From assembly GCA_035235625.1 (NCBI GenBank), contig CP141140.1:7770685-7834684 (forward strand): a stretch of 64,000 bases of DNA, given 5' to 3'. Both the position numbers and the translations under genes were made by a program. The notes below the pieces were generated by a model, which did no database searches, was not told the DNA's origin, and was given only the letters and a program-made list of their open reading frames with translations. The DNA is from Saururus chinensis (taxonomy: Eukaryota > Streptophyta > Magnoliopsida > Piperales > Saururaceae). Shown in pieces: positions 22,881 through 34,559 of this stretch (within the stretch, counting starts at the first letter, position 1; each line of letters begins with the position of its first letter).

Positions 22881-24295
22881 GTGTGGAATATAAACCTTAT
22901 TATCATAATGATATAAATTAACGAACATATATTATGTATAATGGTCTCATCGTACCGTAGCATTATTATGTATATCCGTTAAGTGTGGTGATACACATAA
23001 TGAAGTATTAATATTAAAAAAATTAATAATAAAAAAAATCATAACATTCTTAAACATCTTAGGCCTACCCCCTGAGCTAAGCGGGCTCACATAAAAAGAA
23101 AAAATGCATAGAAATTCAGAAAACACTAAGATCTTGGCTATATTCTATTAATTCTCTTCTATTAATTAAATAAATTTATTAATTAAATGAATTTAATAGA
23201 CAACTATATAACTATTATAATAATAGTTATAATTAATAATAGTTATAGTTATTAATTTAAGTTACTAATTCCATTAGTAAATAGAGAAGTATTTTGTAAT
23301 ACGTATAGTTACCTCTCTATCCGTATCGAATTGGACATTAATTACAATTCCTAGTCTTACTAAACTTTAGCCCTCATTCGGCCTTACTAATATATACACA
23401 CTACCAGTTACATGTGTAGGCATTGTTGGCCACGTATGCGTCCCTAGCTGTTTATATGTGCATGTACGACAATCTACCATAGCGCACATCAACTAAATTA
23501 GTCTATGATTAAATCCTAATTATTATAATAAAAGTTTCTACCAAGCCAACTCTTTTACATAGACCTCCTTCTAATTTTTAGTCGAGCTCACCACTAAGTC
23601 TTATTTTAAATAGAATTGCCCGCCCCTTCCTACTTAGTAAAGTAGATTTCTTACATTTTGTTAGAGTAATTATCAAAGTAGTTATATAACTATGCTTAAC
23701 CTACTTTCCTTAAAGTGCTTCTCCATCCGTAGAACACCTTTTGAATACTGCTAGACCTTTTAAAACACTTTACTTTGAAATTTAAAATACAAAACAATTA
23801 GTAATAAGATTGTTATTTCTTTTAAAATTATTTAAAAAATATTATGTGTTATTTACCCCCATTTACCATGTGAGTAAAGGTTTAGATTTATGTTTTTTTC
23901 CTACAATAAAAGCTAGATAATAAAATAATGCCCGCCCAGCCATAGAATCCACATTTAGGTAGTCGATGTATTAATTAAAATAATAGATTCCGTCTCCCTA
24001 AACAATTTAGCGATCTTGACTTCTGCCTTAGAGGCAATGTTGTGGGGAATTCGATGCTGGTCATTACTAACAAATGGTGCTTCATTATTATTTTCAAGGA
24101 TACTACTTAACTTTCTTTCAAAAAGTTTTTATGAAGTTTCGGCTTCATTTACAAGAGTGTCCAAATAAGCTATGAAAAAAAGTAAATAAATACGAGTGTG
24201 GAAGCCATTCTCTTTCTGTATGTTTAGAAGTGCATACATATATTAGTAATTAGAAAAATAGTAATTTTTTTAGCTTACTACTCATATAAAGTCAT

Positions 24296-24355
24296 GGCCA
24301 TTAAGAGGTAGTCTACAAACCCTCTAAAGAATTAATAATTGTCAAGTCTTTCCTT
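24296..24355 (+). pseudogene. SCPL last-exon fragment, array unit 3
   Basis: The part 'ctacaaaccctctaaag' then 'aattgtcaagtctttcctt' aligns with the fragments in units 1 and 2, but the GHEVP codons are damaged by an insertion and substitutions. Non-coding. Confidence 0.65.
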
Positions 24356-25019
24356 ATAATAACAACCACACCTTCTTTATAAAAGTACCTTAACAATAAT
24401 ATGATCAAAATAAATAGACAAAAGCTTCTAACTACCCCCTAAGGAATGTTAAATAAGAAGTAGGTAATGAGGTGTACTAAAATAAACTCTCACTCCTTTT
24501 CCAATGAATTCCTCTATTATTAGTAAGGTACTATATGCATTGTCTGTCATGTCATCTATCAATGCGATTACTTAGAAATAAATAGTGTGTATGTTATATA
24601 TATATTGATGGAAAATAAATAAGAACACATAAACATTAATTTTTTTCTTAACTCCAATTTAAGTAACTTAAGTCACATATTTTCTTAAAGGGCCTAAAAT
24701 ATTTCTAATAAGATTAAACTACCTCATTTATTTATTACAAGGAATAAAGTTGATTTTCAACTTAAGAAAAGATGACCTGATTCCCAACATTTAGATTGGT
24801 GTTGTTTTATTTTTAGTGGTATATATATATATATATATGTCGAGCAAGTCAATTAAATCTGTCAAAATTTGGTGGCTTTACCTTGTAAGTAATAAATGAC
24901 TTTTAGTGAAAAACATTATATATAGAGAAAACATAAATATTTAAGCTTTAAGTCATTTACATAAAGAGCGTTATGAGCTTATAGAAGATTAAGATAATAG
25001 GCAACATATATATTCATAT

Positions 25020-25165
25020 AAAGAACAAACTCATTGGCCTACATCACACAACATGAATACAAAAATCAAAATCATTAACCTACATCACACAACATTAATG
25101 TAAAGATTTAATTAATTTACCAACATCATTCATTTAAAGATTAAAATCATTGACCTACATCACAT
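25020..25165 (+). repeat. Minisatellite of array unit 3
   Basis: Three to four diverged copies of the 'attaacctacatcacac' unit at the same relative place as in units 1 and 2. Confidence 0.7.
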
Positions 25166-25454
25166 AATGAATGTGAAGCATAAATCTTTTTGCCATTATG
25201 GTATAAAATTAACGAACATATATTAGGTATAATGGTCTCGTCATACTAAAACATTATTTAGTACATTCGTCAGGTATGGTGATACACACAAAGAAGTATT
25301 AATACTAAAAGAATTTATAAGAAACAATCAATCATAACCTTCTTAAACATCATTAAAAGAGAAAACATCATCTTTGTGTAAGAGTTGTAATTTTCCTCTA
25401 CGCACTATGGAGCTTCAAAGTTTCACTGCATGTATGAAAGAAAAAAAAAATATT

Positions 25455-25600
25455 TATAACAAATTTAGATCGGGCCAACGTTATTGTGTCGTTAGTTGCC
25501 TATGTACGTATTAGATAACATCTATGATGTTATTTAAATACGATCGAATTTAAACGTAGTTCTGCCTAACAGTTTATACATACATAAGGGAGTAGAAAAT
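25455..25600 (-). mobile_element. Conserved LTR-element module, minus orientation
   Basis: On the minus strand this reads 'ggcagaactacgttta', 'tcgatcgtatttaaataaca', 'agatgttatctaatacgtac' and 'ggcaactaacgacac'. The same order of motifs is present at 49600-49725 and 63515-63645 on the plus strand. It interrupts the repeat array between units 3 and 4, and the head of unit 4 is missing next to it. Confidence 0.65.
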
Positions 25601-25881
25601 CATACAAATCATAATATTTATAATATGTAATTTTTCTTAACAATTAATATTCATGATTATTTCAGGGCTGCCACAACTTTTATTTAAAAAAAAATTTGAC
25701 AAAGTTTCGACTTCATTTAAAAGAATTGAGGCAACAATCGAGTCTAAATAAACTATGAACAAAAGTAAACAAGCACGAGTGTGAAAGCTATTCTCCTTCT
25801 ACAAGTTTGGAAGTGCATACATATATGAAAAATAGGAATAAAAATAGTTTATTTTAGCTTACTACTTATAAAGAAAGTAAT

Positions 25882-25945
25882 GGCTATTAGTTTCTATTTT
25901 ACAAACCCTCTAAAGCATTGGCAATTGTGAAGTCTTTCCTTATAT
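25882..25945 (+). pseudogene. SCPL last-exon fragment, array unit 4
   Basis: The part 'tacaaaccctctaaagcatt' then 'ggcaattgtgaagtctttcc' matches the other copies; the GHEVP codons are degraded ('ggctattagtttctatttt'). Non-coding. Confidence 0.65.
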
Positions 25946-26579
25946 TAACGATAATACCTTCTTCACAAAAGCACCTTAACTATAATATAATCAAAATGAA
26001 AAAACAACATCATGTGACTACTCGTAAATAGTGTTAAATGAGAAATAAGTAATTAAGTTTAATTAAATGAACTCTAACTCTTTCCACCATGACTTCCTCT
26101 ATTAATAGTAAGGTACTCTATACGTTATCATGCCATATATCAATGCGATTATTTCAAAATATTTTTTTATATGTTCTATTATAATTATTAAAAATAAATA
26201 AGAACACATAAACTTAAATATTTTTACATAAGTATAATTTAAGTAACTTAAGTTGCATATTTTCTTAAAGGGCCTAAAATATTTTAAATAAAATTAAACT
26301 ACCTTATCATTTATTACAAAGAATAAGGTTGATTTTCAACTAATGAAATAAGGACCCAATTCCCAACATTTAGAATAGTGTAAAAAATTTCTTTTAAATG
26401 GCATATATATGCTCTGTAAGTCGGTTGAATCTAACAAAATTTGCTAGCTTTACCTTTTAAGTAATAAGTGACTCTTAGTGAAAAGCATTACATGTAGAGA
26501 GAACATGAATAGTTAAGCTAGGTGACAATTTCATAAAGAACCTCTTAAGCTTTAATAATCGGGAAGATAAACATTTATA

Positions 26580-26745
26580 TAAAAATCAAAACCATTGACC
26601 TACATCATAAGACATTAATGTAAGATCAAATTTGTTAACCTAAATCACACAACATTTATGCAAAGATTAAAATCATTAACCTACATCACACAACATTCAT
26701 GTATAACATAAAATCATTGTCCTACATTACATAATGAGTGTGAAA
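26580..26745 (+). repeat. Minisatellite of array unit 4
   Basis: Three to four copies of the 'aatcattaacctacatcac' unit, more diverged than in unit 2. Confidence 0.7.
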
Positions 26746-27829
26746 CATTAACCTTATTGTTATAATGGTATAAAATTAACGAACATATATTGTGTATAAT
26801 GGTTTCATCATTCCAAAGTATTATTAGGTACATCCGTTAGGTGCGGTGATAGAAACAAAGAAGTATTAATATTAAAAGAATTAATAGGAAAAAATAGTAA
26901 TAACCTTCTTCGACATCATATACATACTTAGAGTATGTTATCATGCACATACTTAGTATAGGGGTCTATGTGTATAACCATAATTAACCCACTTTCCCTA
27001 AAGTGTTTTTCCATACGTGGAACACCTTTGGAAGACTACTAGTCCTTTTAAAACACTTTACTTTAAAATTTATAATGTAAAATAATTAGTAATAAGATTG
27101 TTAATTCTTTTATCATTTAACAAAATACAATGTGTTATTTACCTCTATTCAGTCACAACAGTAAAGGCTTAGATTTATGTTTTTTCCCTATGACCATAGC
27201 TAAATAATAAAATAATACTCGCATAGATATAAAATCCACAATGCTTCTCCATATACTGAATTCCTTTTGAAGACTTCTATACCTTTTAAAATATTTTACT
27301 TTGAAATTTAAAATAAAAAACAATTGGTGATAAGATTGTTAATTATTTTAAAATGATCTAAAAAAATATCTTTTGCAATTTACCTCCATTCAGCCACACA
27401 AGTAAAGGTTTAGATTTATGTTTTTTCCCTACAACTAAAGCTAGATAATAAAATAATGCCCGCCTAGCTATAGAATCCACAGTCACGTTGCTACTATATT
27501 AATTAAACTGACGGATTCTGGCTACCCGAGCAATTTAACGATCTTGACTTATGCCTTGGAGCCAATGTGGAGGGGAACTCGGTGTTGGTCATTGGTACTT
27601 CATAATTATTTTAAAGGCTTCCACTTCACTTTATTTTAAAAAGTTTTCACAAAGTTTCGGCTTCATTTACATGAATTGAGAAAGCAAGAGTGTCCAAATA
27701 AACTATGAACAAAAGTAAACAAGCACGAGTGCGAAAGTAATTCTCCTTATGCTAGTTTAGAAATGTATACATATATGAGAAATAAAAAAAAGAGTAGCTT
27801 TTTTTAACTTTCCACTTAAGGGGGACCAG

Positions 27830-29776
27830 ATAATTTTTGATAAATTTGATGTCCCCCTTGGTGGTGCTCTGCAAGGGGCAGAGGAAGAGGAAGATGTAGA
27901 TACGGAGGAGGAGCCTCCTAGAGCTCCTGAAACAATTGTTTCTTTTGTTGATGAGGAACCGGGCGAGGGAAGTGGCCACCCAGATGTTGTAATGGGAGAA
28001 AGTGTGCAGAACCAACTTCAATGAATGAAGGACACATTAGTCAAGCTTGTTGGCACACCTGATCTCATTCAGCTGAATGTGGCTGCAGTCGACTGTTTGG
28101 AGTCAAGGTCGACAAATTGTCTCAAGATGTTTCAGTTTTGTTGTCCATGAATGGGAGGTCAACAGACCCATTTGAGGTTAGATAAAATATAGTAATAATT
28201 ATGATTTCTTTCTAATGTTAAGATTTATTGTTCATGTAATTCCATGATAATCTTACTAATATTTACATGAATTATGTTTGACCAAGAAGGGATGGATGCA
28301 GTATATGAATGTGTTGATGAAGATGAAGCCCAACAATACCCCTTCAAAGAATCTTACCAGCAGGTTAGTGTATAAAAAGTTTGATTATATCAGGGACACC
28401 TATGTCTTGCTACTATGTTATACAATTAAAATTGACATGCTTCAGACCTTGCTATCTTAATTGTCCCACATTGTCCTAATTTTGTTATATTTTTATTTAA
28501 CCTTCTACTAATATGTGCATGTCTACATAGGCACTCATCGCAAAGGAGTTCAGCCCAATGAGGGTGCAACTTTTGTGGACGTTGGGGAGGCGGGGGTCGA
28601 CATTGGGAGTGATGCCCCAATAGTCAAAGAGGTGGTGCCCCCCGATGTTCAGGCTAGGAAGAGGACCACTGGCAAATATATATAAGGACCCCTTACACGA
28701 CTCTAAGGAGAAACAAAAGGAGAATTGTGAGGGGCCCAAGTGATGATCAAGGGAAGGAAACATCTAGCGACCCCTTAAATGGCGACAATGTGCATTGCGA
28801 AGGAGAAGAAGATGGGCAGTATAATCTTCAAATGGCCAACCAAATCCTGGATTAGATTGAAGATGGAGATTCAGCTACTGTCATCCCACCTACGGGACTA
28901 GCTCCAGCCGGCCAAGAAGTCCATAGAAGCAAGCTATGCGGACTCATTGCACTCTCAGAGATAGCATTGCTAGAGTTGACAAGCCCATACCCCATGCCCT
29001 AACAGAGGCAGAAGATAAAACCCTTCAAAAGAGCCTTTGGAAGGGTTGGAAATATGAGTGAGTGCTTTTTTGTAGTTTTAGGTTTGATTAACATTTACTT
29101 TCAGATTGATCGATCTTATTTACAATCATTTGTGTTCACATTCATGGGATTCATAATTTCTTGGGACATAAGAGTTTATTCTGTCCATTATCCATTCTCA
29201 TAGGTGGCTTTGGGACAATATATGTGTGACTTTGAGTTGTATTATTAGTTGATTGTGCGTACAATATTATAGTAATTCAATTGTTATTGATATTGAATAC
29301 TCTACTCTTTCGGTGTTCGATTACCATGGTCTAGCATCTTGATGCGTATGTGATACAATTGCGGAAGAAGGCACTTGCTACCCTAACTACAAAGCAAGCC
29401 TTCCATCTTGTTCATTTTATGGTAAGGCTTTTAAAAAAAAAAAAAAAACTTAACTGACAACTAGCAACTAGTTGACTGATATCTGATTTGTATTCGACAG
29501 GAGCTCATGAGGATGGATGCATCTACGCTACTCAGCTTGTACGCATCAATGAAAGAAAAGGATGCCAATGTCTCCAGGGCCGCCATTGCAGAAGCATGGC
29601 CAGAGGTTCCCACTAGCATTGTGAAGTTGATGAAGGTGAATGAAAAAGACTTATGGGAATATGACGTCCACCACTTCCCACTTCATGTAAACAATAACCA
29701 TTGGGCTCTCGTTTTACTTGACTTGAAGAAGTATGTCATATACATAATGGACCTTATTACTCTGAAGCTAAGATAG
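27830..29776 (+). pseudogene. Transposon-type Ulp1 (C48) protease gene, decayed
   Basis: The pieces read in order like the Ulp1-containing proteins carried by plant MULEs. First comes an acidic region (about 27840-28020; EEEEDVDTEEEPP). Then a short linker is found after a frame change near 28657-28730 (ARKRTTGKYI, then IRTPYTTLRRNKRR). Next is HLDAYVIQLRKKALATL near 29340-29430, ending at a GT donor. Last is a 3' exon from 29501 (after an AG acceptor) that reads ELMRMDASTLLSLYAS, later HHFPLHVNNNHWALVLLD and IYIMDL. The histidine in NHW and the aspartate in MDL correspond to the first two catalytic residues of the C48 fold. The frame stops at 29774-29776, so the downstream part with the cysteine is missing. 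With stops and shifts upstream it is not functional. Confidence 0.68.
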
Positions 29777-30058
29777 ATCAGTACTACAAGAATTTGGCCA
29801 TACTTAGACATGTTCTGCTCATAGTTCTATTAAAAATGAGATATGAAGTAGCTGCTACCTTGCGTCTCTAGGTGAGAGAGATAACCGGACACCCACAACA
29901 AATCAATAACAATGATTGCAGTATCTGTGTATGCATTTATATGTGGTACTTGTTGCATAGGTACTAATTTAACTTTTTAGGGGATGACATGTGCACTCTG
30001 AGGCATAGGGTTGCATACCAAATTATGCAACATTCCATATGAATGTGAGATATTGTGA

Positions 30059-30154
<96 letters not shown>

Positions 30155-31227
30155 CATTAGCTTTTGTTATGTAAACATGAACCAAATGTGTATGTAATAG
30201 CTACGAACATTGTGCCTTGAATGTGGGTGTATCAGTTAACTTTGTATATGGTGTTGGACCTTGACTATTTGATGTGAATGTGTGTGTGACTGTTGGTGTT
30301 GAGCAGATTTTTTTATTTTAATGGTGAATGTCAATATTTTCCATGTGGGTGAATGATCAGCAATCTGATGCAAATATAGCTATGTGTTTTGAATGGTGTT
30401 GGCTTGATTACGACCAAAATGCTCTATGATATTGGCTTGTGGTATTTGTGGTTGTTGATGGTACGATAGATTTGACTTCTTCTTCTTAATCCAGCGCTTC
30501 ATGAATTATCATGGCTAATATTTTACGAACATTGGGGTTGATCTCATGCTGAAAGCATAAGCACATGATTTACCTTCTTATGTAATTTTATTCATTTGCA
30601 TAACATGTATAAACATAGGTGGAAGGGATTAAAGTGGCATGTTGTAATGGGGATCAATAGGTTTATTGCCCAATGGGTCTCACTAGTAAAAACAATTTGC
30701 AAAACCTGTATCAGTTAGGCACTAACAGTTATCAGTTAGGCACTAACAATTATTAGTAAGGGGGATCAAGAGGTTAATTACATGTACCTGAGAGTTACCT
30801 CGGTTAGGCACTAACAATATCATATGACCCTTATCAGTCAAAGCTTTCGGCCTCACATTTTCCACCATGTATGTTGTCTTTCTTCAATATGATAATACAC
30901 CCCATCCTTTGTGTCCTTTCTTTCATCTCAACATGGGAAGCCATCACTATTGATTTTACATTTTTTTATTTTTAAAATAATATATATCTTCATGTTTATA
31001 ACAACCAAAAAGTTGTATACAAAGGCATTAAAAACTTCTATTTCCACTAATCTCATGTACATTATCAACAAAATTGTATACAAACCATTACAAACAATCC
31101 CATGTACATTATCAACAAAACTGTATCCAAAGGTATTTTTAACCATTACAAACAATCCCATGTACATTATCCACAAAACCCATACATTCTAAAGATACAC
31201 AATATCTTTAATTCTATCATCTGGAAT
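29777..31227. other. Intergenic DNA with small repeats
   Basis: No gene is seen. It includes the motif 'cagttaggcactaaca' three to four times at 30710-30815 and a unit of about 60-70 bp, 'cccatgtacattatcaacaa', three times at 31053-31180. Confidence 0.45.
30064..30153. repeat. (TA)n microsatellite, about 44 repeats
   Basis: Uninterrupted alternating AT for about 88 bases. The frame read through it (Ile-Tyr repeats) is not a gene. Likely highly variable in length. Confidence 0.95.
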
Positions 31228-31668
31228 ATGATTCGATGTTGGCAACATTTGGCAGTATGAATTGACATTGTTCCAGAGTGATTATTCTAGATCAGAGAAT
31301 GTGAATAATTTGGATAACAATCATTTATGCATATTACAAAGTTTAATCGTTAGGAGGTGGTGGTGGCAAGTGGAAGAAGAAAACAATCATTAACATTGAC
31401 TTGGACAATGAAGATAGTAAATCTAAGGTGGGAAGTAATGATAGTGCTACTATCACTGACTATTACTGCTTCCCACCTTAGATTTACTATCTTTCATATG
31501 AGTCAATGTTAATGATTGTTTTCTTCTTCCACTTGCCACCACCACCTCCTAATAAAGAAACTTTGTAATGTACAAAATGATTGCTCTCCAAATCAATCCA
31601 GAATAATCACTCCATACACAAACTGGAACCATATAAGTTCATATTGCCAAATGCTGCCATCGAATCAT
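31228..31668. repeat. Long hairpin-forming inverted repeat (about 2 x 215 bp)
   Basis: The left arm starts 'atgattcgatgttggcaac' and the right arm ends 'gctgccatcgaatcat'. The inner 110 bases of each arm match closely: 'aggaggtggtggtggcaagt' pairs with 'acttgccaccaccacctcct', and 'taaatctaaggtgggaag' with 'cttcccaccttagattta'. The centre is at about 31447 with almost no loop. The outer arms are more diverged. It could be a foldback MITE or an inverted duplication able to give small RNAs. No target duplication was found. Confidence 0.8.
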
Positions 31669-31679
31669 AGCAATTGAGA

Positions 31680-31980
31680 ACAAACCATAGTAATAGAGAT
31701 ATTCCAAGGCAGCAAATACACTGTGGATTTGGCCAGCACCTTGACGTCATCCTCCATTGACATGTTCTCTGCTCTGGCTTCTCCTTCGCTGCCCATTACA
31801 TGACTTGGGGGGTGGAGAAAGAAGTGTACTGCAGTGAAGTGAAGAAGCCACTGAATGTTTCCAATAGGTCACGTACAAAAGCACAGAATCACTACGACAT
31901 GAAATGATTCCCCTCAACTTGTGGACCTCACACATGTCACATCCTTCAAATCAAGAATAAAAACAATAAGCTACATTCTT
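31680..31980. other. Intergenic DNA, nothing recognised
   Basis: The frame at 31747-31935 on the minus strand has no recognisable domain. No splice context supports a gene. Confidence 0.4.
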
Positions 31981-31984
31981 TGTA

Positions 31985-32885
31985 AAAAAAAGCCTCCTAA
32001 CATCTACCAATCAACAGTTAGGCCGTATTAGTTAACTTTCTTTTAACCATATAAAATAGGCTATATGGTCTCCCCCTCGCTAGATATCAGATCACATAAT
32101 TCAAACCTACCTTGTAAACCTACCTTGATCTCCTCTAATGACCACACAATGTACTTTGAAAAAAAAAAGCCTCCTAACATCTACCAGTCAACAGTTAGGT
32201 CGTATTAGTTAACTTTGTTTTAACCATATAAACTAGGGTATATGGTCTCCTCTTCGCTAGATATCAGATCACATCATTCATACCTACCTTGTAAACCTAC
32301 CTTGATCTCCTATAATGACCACACAATGTACTTTGAATAAAAAAAGCCTCATAATATCTACCAGTCAACAGTTAGGCTGTATCAGTTAACTTTGTTTTAA
32401 CCATATAAACTAGGGTATATAGTCTCCTCCTCGCTAGATATCATATCACATAATTCAAATCATGAGTAAAACTAATGTTATATTCTTCTTACTTAGCCTA
32501 CCTACCAACAAAACATATATAATTATTCAATTACTTTCCATCTATTATTATCTATTACAAGCATGCACACTAAGCACCAAACACATAAGATAAGTTTGAA
32601 ATTATAACTTACATACACTCTTATTTATCTGTCCATATGTAAACCTAACTTGCTCAAATCTAATGGAAACACAATGTACTTTTCGCAAAAAAAAACCTCC
32701 TAACATTTACCAACAGTTAGGCTATTTCAATTAACTTTGTTTTAACCATATAAACTAGGGTATATGGTCTCATCCTCACTAGATATCAGATCGCATCATT
32801 TAAATCATGAGTAAAACTAATAAGCTATAATCTTCTTACTTAGCCTACCTACCAACAAACCATATATAATCATTTAATTACTTTC
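31985..32885 (+). repeat. 177-bp tandem repeat, four copies
   Basis: Copies start with 'agcctcctaacatctacca' at about 31991, 32168, 32345 and 32692, so the first three are spaced by 177 bp. The fourth follows an extra segment, 'cttacttagcctacctacc' at about 32487, which itself recurs at about 32835. Each copy contains 'gctagatatcagatcac'. The copies are 85-95 % alike by eye. No coding content. Confidence 0.85.
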
Positions 32886-32914
32886 CATCTATATGGTCAC
32901 ATATAGAAAATATG

Positions 32915-33790
32915 AGTTGATTGAAAAAAATATGCCAATTGTGGCCACATGAGTTTATTGAACAAAAGATACAATCAAAATACATAATTCATTACTTTTA
33001 CCTGGAATTTTTTATTAGAACAAACTGGAAGAACATAGTTCATCAGATACAATCAAAATACAACATTACTTTACAAACCCAAGTGACAAAATCTGACTGC
33101 CCATTTGGGGGGAAATTGTAGGAAAAAGGCAAAAAAAAAAATTATAAAAGAAAATAGAGGATCAAAACACTCGGACATAAGTAAAAGTTGCAAAAACATC
33201 AACCTAAAATCACACATAATTACGATCATAATCAACATATAAACAAATGTACATTCGAGACGTTCTTTCATGAAAGTTACGCGCAAACAAGGCCAGAAGA
33301 TACATCTAATATCTTATCTTGTCACAATAGAATAGCATCATATGATTATAATTAAAATTAAAAAAGATAAATGGATAAGAGAAAATAGAAGCTGACATGT
33401 ACGTAAATAGCTGAAGAAACAAGAAAAAAATTGAAACAAAATATATGAATTGGAGCTCTCTGAATTCCGACAGAATATGAGACAAAATTATAAACTGAGA
33501 TAACATAGGTACTACTCAATAATCATGGTTGCATGAGTTGATTAATCAAAGAAAACACAGATTAAAGCCATTTTCTCTAAAATATTTATCAACACAAACC
33601 AGAAAACCATAAATCATCAGATATAATCGAAATAATATTACAAATCTAAGTGACTAGACACCAGATGTGCCCAACCATGTGAGTGAAAATCATACCAGAA
33701 ACCAATGTATCAAAACACTATGCTTGGAAATATAGATTGCACAAAGAAGAACTAGAGATTACATATAATCAACATATAAAAAGAAGAAAT
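32915..33790 (+). repeat. Direct duplication of a segment of about 250-350 bp
   Basis: The stretch 32915-33260 is repeated in diverged form at 33520-33790: each has a 'gagttgattaatc/gagtttattgaac' start, 'atcatcagatacaatc' and 'acaaacccaagtgac'. No gene. Confidence 0.5.
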
Positions 33791-33859
33791 ATATGCGAAA
33801 CATATATGCAGAATCTAGAAACACAAGATTTCTAGAAAGACAAACCTCAAAACTGGCAT

Positions 33860-34200
33860 TCATCTTCACATTGCTGCAGGAGCAGGAAGTCTGAGTTGAT
33901 TCTTGGGAGAGGACTGAAGTGGCGGAGGGACCTTTTTGGACTGGACAGAGAGGATGTGGAAACAAGGAGGAGATGAGGGACGAGGAGATGTGGGAGAAGA
34001 TGATGGAGGAGATGGGGAGGAGGAGAGGATGGAGGTAGCTCCTTTGCGGGAGGCTTCGGTGAATCGGTAGTCGTGTCTTTTCATATACCCTAACGGTATT
34101 TTGGGCATTTCTAGCATGCATGTGGGCAACTCGAACGTGCCTAAGTCTAATTTTGCAAATTCTATATTTCCTGGCCTAAATTTGTATTTCGGCAAATTGT
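33860..34200 (-). other. Purine-rich stretch with a minus-strand open frame, not called
   Basis: Between about 33890 and 34050 the plus strand is rich in GGAGGA repeats, which opens a 109-codon Ser/Pro-rich frame on the minus strand. There is no domain, signal or homology that I recognise. It could be the 5' part of a transposon gene. Confidence 0.3.
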
Positions 34201-34280
34201 CAGGTCCATTTCTAGAAAATATTGAGAAAATGTTGTGGATGTTCTAGCTATGATTTGAAATGTTTCTAGCCATAATATGA

Positions 34281-34498
34281 ACCGTGGCCAAAAGAAAGGT
34301 CCGACAATTGTTGCTAGAAGAAAGGTTGTGGTAGCTATGGCCAGAAGAAAGGCCATCAACATTTTGGCTGCAATCTAAACCGTGACTAGAAGAAATGTCA
34401 CGACTACTATCGATCCGCAGCCAGAAAAAAGGTTGCGGGTGCACGGCCAGTTCATAATGGCTACGGCCGGAACCACAACCTGAATGAAGGCCACGGCC
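34281..34498. repeat. Array of short hairpins with A-rich loops
   Basis: At least five adjacent small inverted repeats share a loop like AGAAGAAA. Examples are atggcc-AGAAGAAA-ggccat at 34337-34356, cgtgac-TAGAAGAAAT-gtcacg at 34381-34402 and cgcagcc-AGAAAAAA-ggttgcg at 34416-34437. The arms are variants of a 'cgtggcc/ggccacg' core. This layout resembles subterminal arrays of CACTA-type elements, but no CACTA terminus was found nearby. Confidence 0.6.
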
Positions 34499-34559
34499 GT
34501 TCTTTTGTTGTCATCCGCAACGCAGACACCGGTGTCACAGAAGAAAGGAGAAAGAAAGA

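Larger units (their letters stand above)
19250..27820 (+). repeat. Head-to-tail array of about 2-kb units
   Basis: At least five diverged units lie in one orientation. The unit head 'ttaacccactttccctaaa' then 'atactttactttgaaattta' starts at about 19252, 21239, 23697 and 26984, with a further truncated head at 27240. The mid-unit marker 'aagtgcatacatatat' lies at about 19771, 21791, 24231 and 25815. Each full unit then has an SCPL exon fragment, AT-rich sequence, a minisatellite and the closing marker 'ggtgatacaca'. Spacing between the SCPL fragments is 2021, 2433 and 1586 bp. The last unit stops at about 27818, before its SCPL part. No transposon protein or terminal structure is visible, so the type of element is unknown. 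Confidence 0.8.

Noticed and set aside
29964-30185. Ile-Tyr repeat protein
   Set aside because: It is the translation of a (TA)n microsatellite.
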